NCBI GenBank assembly: GCA_046756405.1
Contig: JBHHWH010000058.1
Location: 1 to 15,618 of the forward strand
Source of the DNA: JBHHWH01 sp046756405
GTDB taxonomy: Bacteria > Actinomycetota > Acidimicrobiia > Spongiisociales > ZC4RG35
Length of the DNA: 15,618 nt
Direction of reading: 5' to 3'
In this document: positions 14,181 to 15,618 of the stretch, piece by piece
Numbering within the stretch: position 1 is the stretch's first letter
Layout: the number at the start of each line of letters is the position of its first letter
The notes under the pieces: model-generated
The model's input: the letters and a program-made list of their open reading frames with translations, nothing else
What the model was told of the DNA's origin: nothing
The model's database searches: none
Program-made: the position numbers and the translations under genes

Positions 14181-15041
14181 ATGCCGATCGACGTTGAGGC
14201 GGCCCTCGGTTACGAGTTCCCCGAATCCAGGTTCTCCTGGGGGGAGGACGATGTCATCCTGTATGCCCTCGGAGTAGGGGCTGGTTCGGACCCCACCGAC
14301 CCGAAGGAGCTTCGTTACGTCTACGAAGGCGATCTCCGGGTGCTTCCCACCTACGGGACCATCCCGCCCTTCGAGACGATGATGAGCCTCGGCTCCGTGG
14401 AGGGCCTGGAGATCAATCTGGCCCAGATCCTCCACGGTGAACAGGAGCTGGAGATCCACGGCCCGATACCCACCTCTGGCACGGTGGTCCAGACGGGAAG
14501 AGTGGCCGGGATCTACGACAAGCGCTCCGGTGCTGTGGTGGTCCTCGAGGTCACCTCGGTCCTGGAGAAGACCGGTGAGTCCCTGTTCACCAACCGGGCC
14601 TCTATCTTCGTCCGCGGTGAAGGCGGATTCGGCGGGGAGTCGGGACCGTCGACGCGGATCCCGCCTCCGGACCGGGAGCCGGACCGGATCGTGGAATCAC
14701 CGACCCTTCCCCAGCAGGCCCTCATCTACCGGTTGTCCTCGGGAGACAAGAATCCCCTCCATGCCGACCCCGGCTTCGCCGCGTTCGCTGGTTTCGAGCG
14801 ACCAATCCTTCACGGCCTCTGCACCTACGGCATCTTGTGCAAGGCCGTGGTGGACCACGCTCTCGACTCCGACCCGGGGCGGGTGGCCTCCTACCGGGCC
14901 CGGTTCTCAGGTCACTTCTTTCCCGGCGAGACTCTGGTCACCAACCTGTGGGAGGAGGGCGGCAGGATCATCGTCCGCGGGGAGTGCAAGGAGCGGGGGA
15001 CCACGGTGGTCTCTGACGCGTTGGTGACGGTCCGGGAGTAG
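14181..15041 (+). CDS. (R)-specific enoyl-CoA hydratase 2, double-hotdog MaoC family
   Basis: Protein of 286 residues with two hotdog folds in tandem, as in MFE-2 hydratase and mycobacterial HtdY. The N-terminal half (about 1-150, with 'ALGVGAGSDPTDPKELRYVYEG' and 'LHGEQELEIHGPIP') is the substrate-tunnel half lacking catalytic residues. The C-terminal half has the hydratase-2 motif 'YRLSSGDKNPLHADPGFA' (183-200) with catalytic Asp189 and His194 plus Asn191, then 'PILHGLCTYG' (208-217). It adds water to trans-2-enoyl-CoA to give (3R)-hydroxyacyl-CoA, the substrate of the preceding dehydrogenase. ATG at 14181 with no clear ribosome site, 4 bases after that gene's stop, so translation is probably coupled. 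It is the last gene of the operon and ends 3 bases from a convergent gene. Confidence 0.93.
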   Translation: MPIDVEAALGYEFPESRFSWGEDDVILYALGVGAGSDPTDPKELRYVYEGDLRVLPTYGTIPPFETMMSLGSVEGLEINLAQILHGEQELEIHGPIPTSGTVVQTGRVAGIYDKRSGAVVVLEVTSVLEKTGESLFTNRASIFVRGEGGFGGESGPSTRIPPPDREPDRIVESPTLPQQALIYRLSSGDKNPLHADPGFAAFAGFERPILHGLCTYGILCKAVVDHALDSDPGRVASYRARFSGHFFPGETLVTNLWEEGGRIIVRGECKERGTTVVSDALVTVRE

Positions 15042-15044
15042 GCC

Positions 15045-15618
15045 TCAGGGGACGATCTCCACCGGAGTGCCGAGGGGGACTAGCTCGTGGAGCTGGACTA
15101 TCACGTCGTTGGCTAGCCGGATACAGCCCAACGAGACCGCCCCGCCGATCGACGACGGCTTGTTGGTGCCGTGGATTCCGATGATCCCGTCGCCCCCGTT
15201 GTACTCGGTGATGGTCTCCGAACGGGCAGAGAGTCCGAGGGCGGCGGGACCCCAGGGGCTGTTGGCGTCGGAGAGAGTGACGCTGTCGGTGACGTAGAAG
15301 GTGCCGGTGGGGGTGGGGTTGCGCTCGGTTCCGACGCCCACTCTGGTGGCGACTCTCGCTTCGTCGTTCTCGTAGTAGGTGAGGGTGCGGGTCCCTAGCT
15401 CGATGACGATCCGGCCTGGCACCGTGGAAAGTTCCACATCTTTGAGACTTATCCAGCCGGTGGACCCGTTGGGTCGGACGGGAAGGAGTACCCGAGCCCA
15501 ACCATCAGCGGGGGCATCCACTACCAGCAAAACCGTGGTGGTGCCGAGGATGGTGGTGGCGGGCAGAGTCATGACCGGCTCAGGGTCGGCCCGGTGGGCG
15601 TAGACGTCGATCTCCCCG
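15045..15618 (-). CDS. L,D-transpeptidase, YkuD domain (5' partial)
   Basis: The gene enters from the right edge; 190 C-terminal residues are visible and the frame stays open to base 15618, so the ATG at 15572 is probably internal. The visible N-terminal part ('EIDVYAHRADPEPV' through 'VRPNGSTGWI') looks like a small SH3-like or wall-binding module. It is followed by the YkuD domain starting at 'IVIELGTRTLTYYEN'. The active-site signature is complete: 'GIHGTN' supplies the histidine and 'SLGCIRLAN' the nucleophilic cysteine, encoded at 15123-15125. Such enzymes act outside the membrane and form 3-3 cross-links in peptidoglycan, or attach proteins to it. A signal sequence would lie outside the window. 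It is convergent with the hydratase gene and functionally unrelated to it. Confidence 0.92.
   Translation of the reverse strand, partial: GEIDVYAHRADPEPVMTLPATTILGTTTVLLVVDAPADGWARVLLPVRPNGSTGWISLKDVELSTVPGRIVIELGTRTLTYYENDEARVATRVGVGTERNPTPTGTFYVTDSVTLSDANSPWGPAALGLSARSETITEYNGGDGIIGIHGTNKPSSIGGAVSLGCIRLANDVIVQLHELVPLGTPVEIVP

Noticed and set aside
1..15618. CRISPR arrays, tRNA or rRNA genes, insertion sequences, phage genes, long direct or inverted repeats
   Set aside because: None was seen on either strand by eye; almost every base belongs to a recognisable protein gene.

Overview
The window reads as a compact, high-GC actinobacterial chromosome segment. Genes are packed end to end, there are several GTG and TTG starts, and the one lipoprotein has the Thr-rich linker after its lipobox that is common in Acidimicrobiia-like actinobacteria. 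Placement below phylum level is inference from style; there is no rRNA or other marker gene. No tRNA, CRISPR array, insertion sequence or phage gene was seen, and no non-coding stretch exceeds 87 bases.

Left block, + strand, 1-4345: the 3' half of an HSD17B10-like 3-hydroxyacyl-CoA dehydrogenase, an ECHDC3-like crotonase, a medium/long-chain acyl-CoA ligase overlapping it by 16 bases, then a DedA-family membrane protein overlapping a membrane-anchored family 2 glycosyltransferase. The last two look lower in GC and belong to lipid-linked envelope chemistry rather than beta-oxidation. Middle, - strand, 4366-6306: an acetyl-CoA-synthetase-like ligase, divergent from the right block across an 87-base promoter region.

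Right block, + strand, 6394-15041: seven genes in a row with gaps of at most 14 bases. They are an AI-2E (UPF0118) family permease, a peptide/nickel-type ABC substrate-binding lipoprotein, alpha-methylacyl-CoA racemase, long-chain acyl-CoA synthetase, a long-chain-type acyl-CoA dehydrogenase, an MFE-2-type (3R)-hydroxyacyl-CoA dehydrogenase and a hydratase-2 (MaoC) protein. The last five match, step for step, the peroxisomal route for 2-methyl-branched acyl chains (pristanic acid, sterol side chains): activation, C2 epimerisation, dehydrogenation, R-specific hydration and R-specific oxidation. No thiolase is present. A 5'-truncated L,D-transpeptidase runs in from the right edge on the - strand.

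The most unusual object is the substrate-binding lipoprotein at 7485-9095. It lacks the usual N-terminal strands of the SBP_bac_5 fold after its signal peptide, but carries a segment that looks exactly like them at its C terminus. It therefore appears to be a natural circular permutant. Second in interest are the complete bacterial AMACR/MFE-2-like operon that contains it, and the crotonase that lacks both catalytic glutamates.
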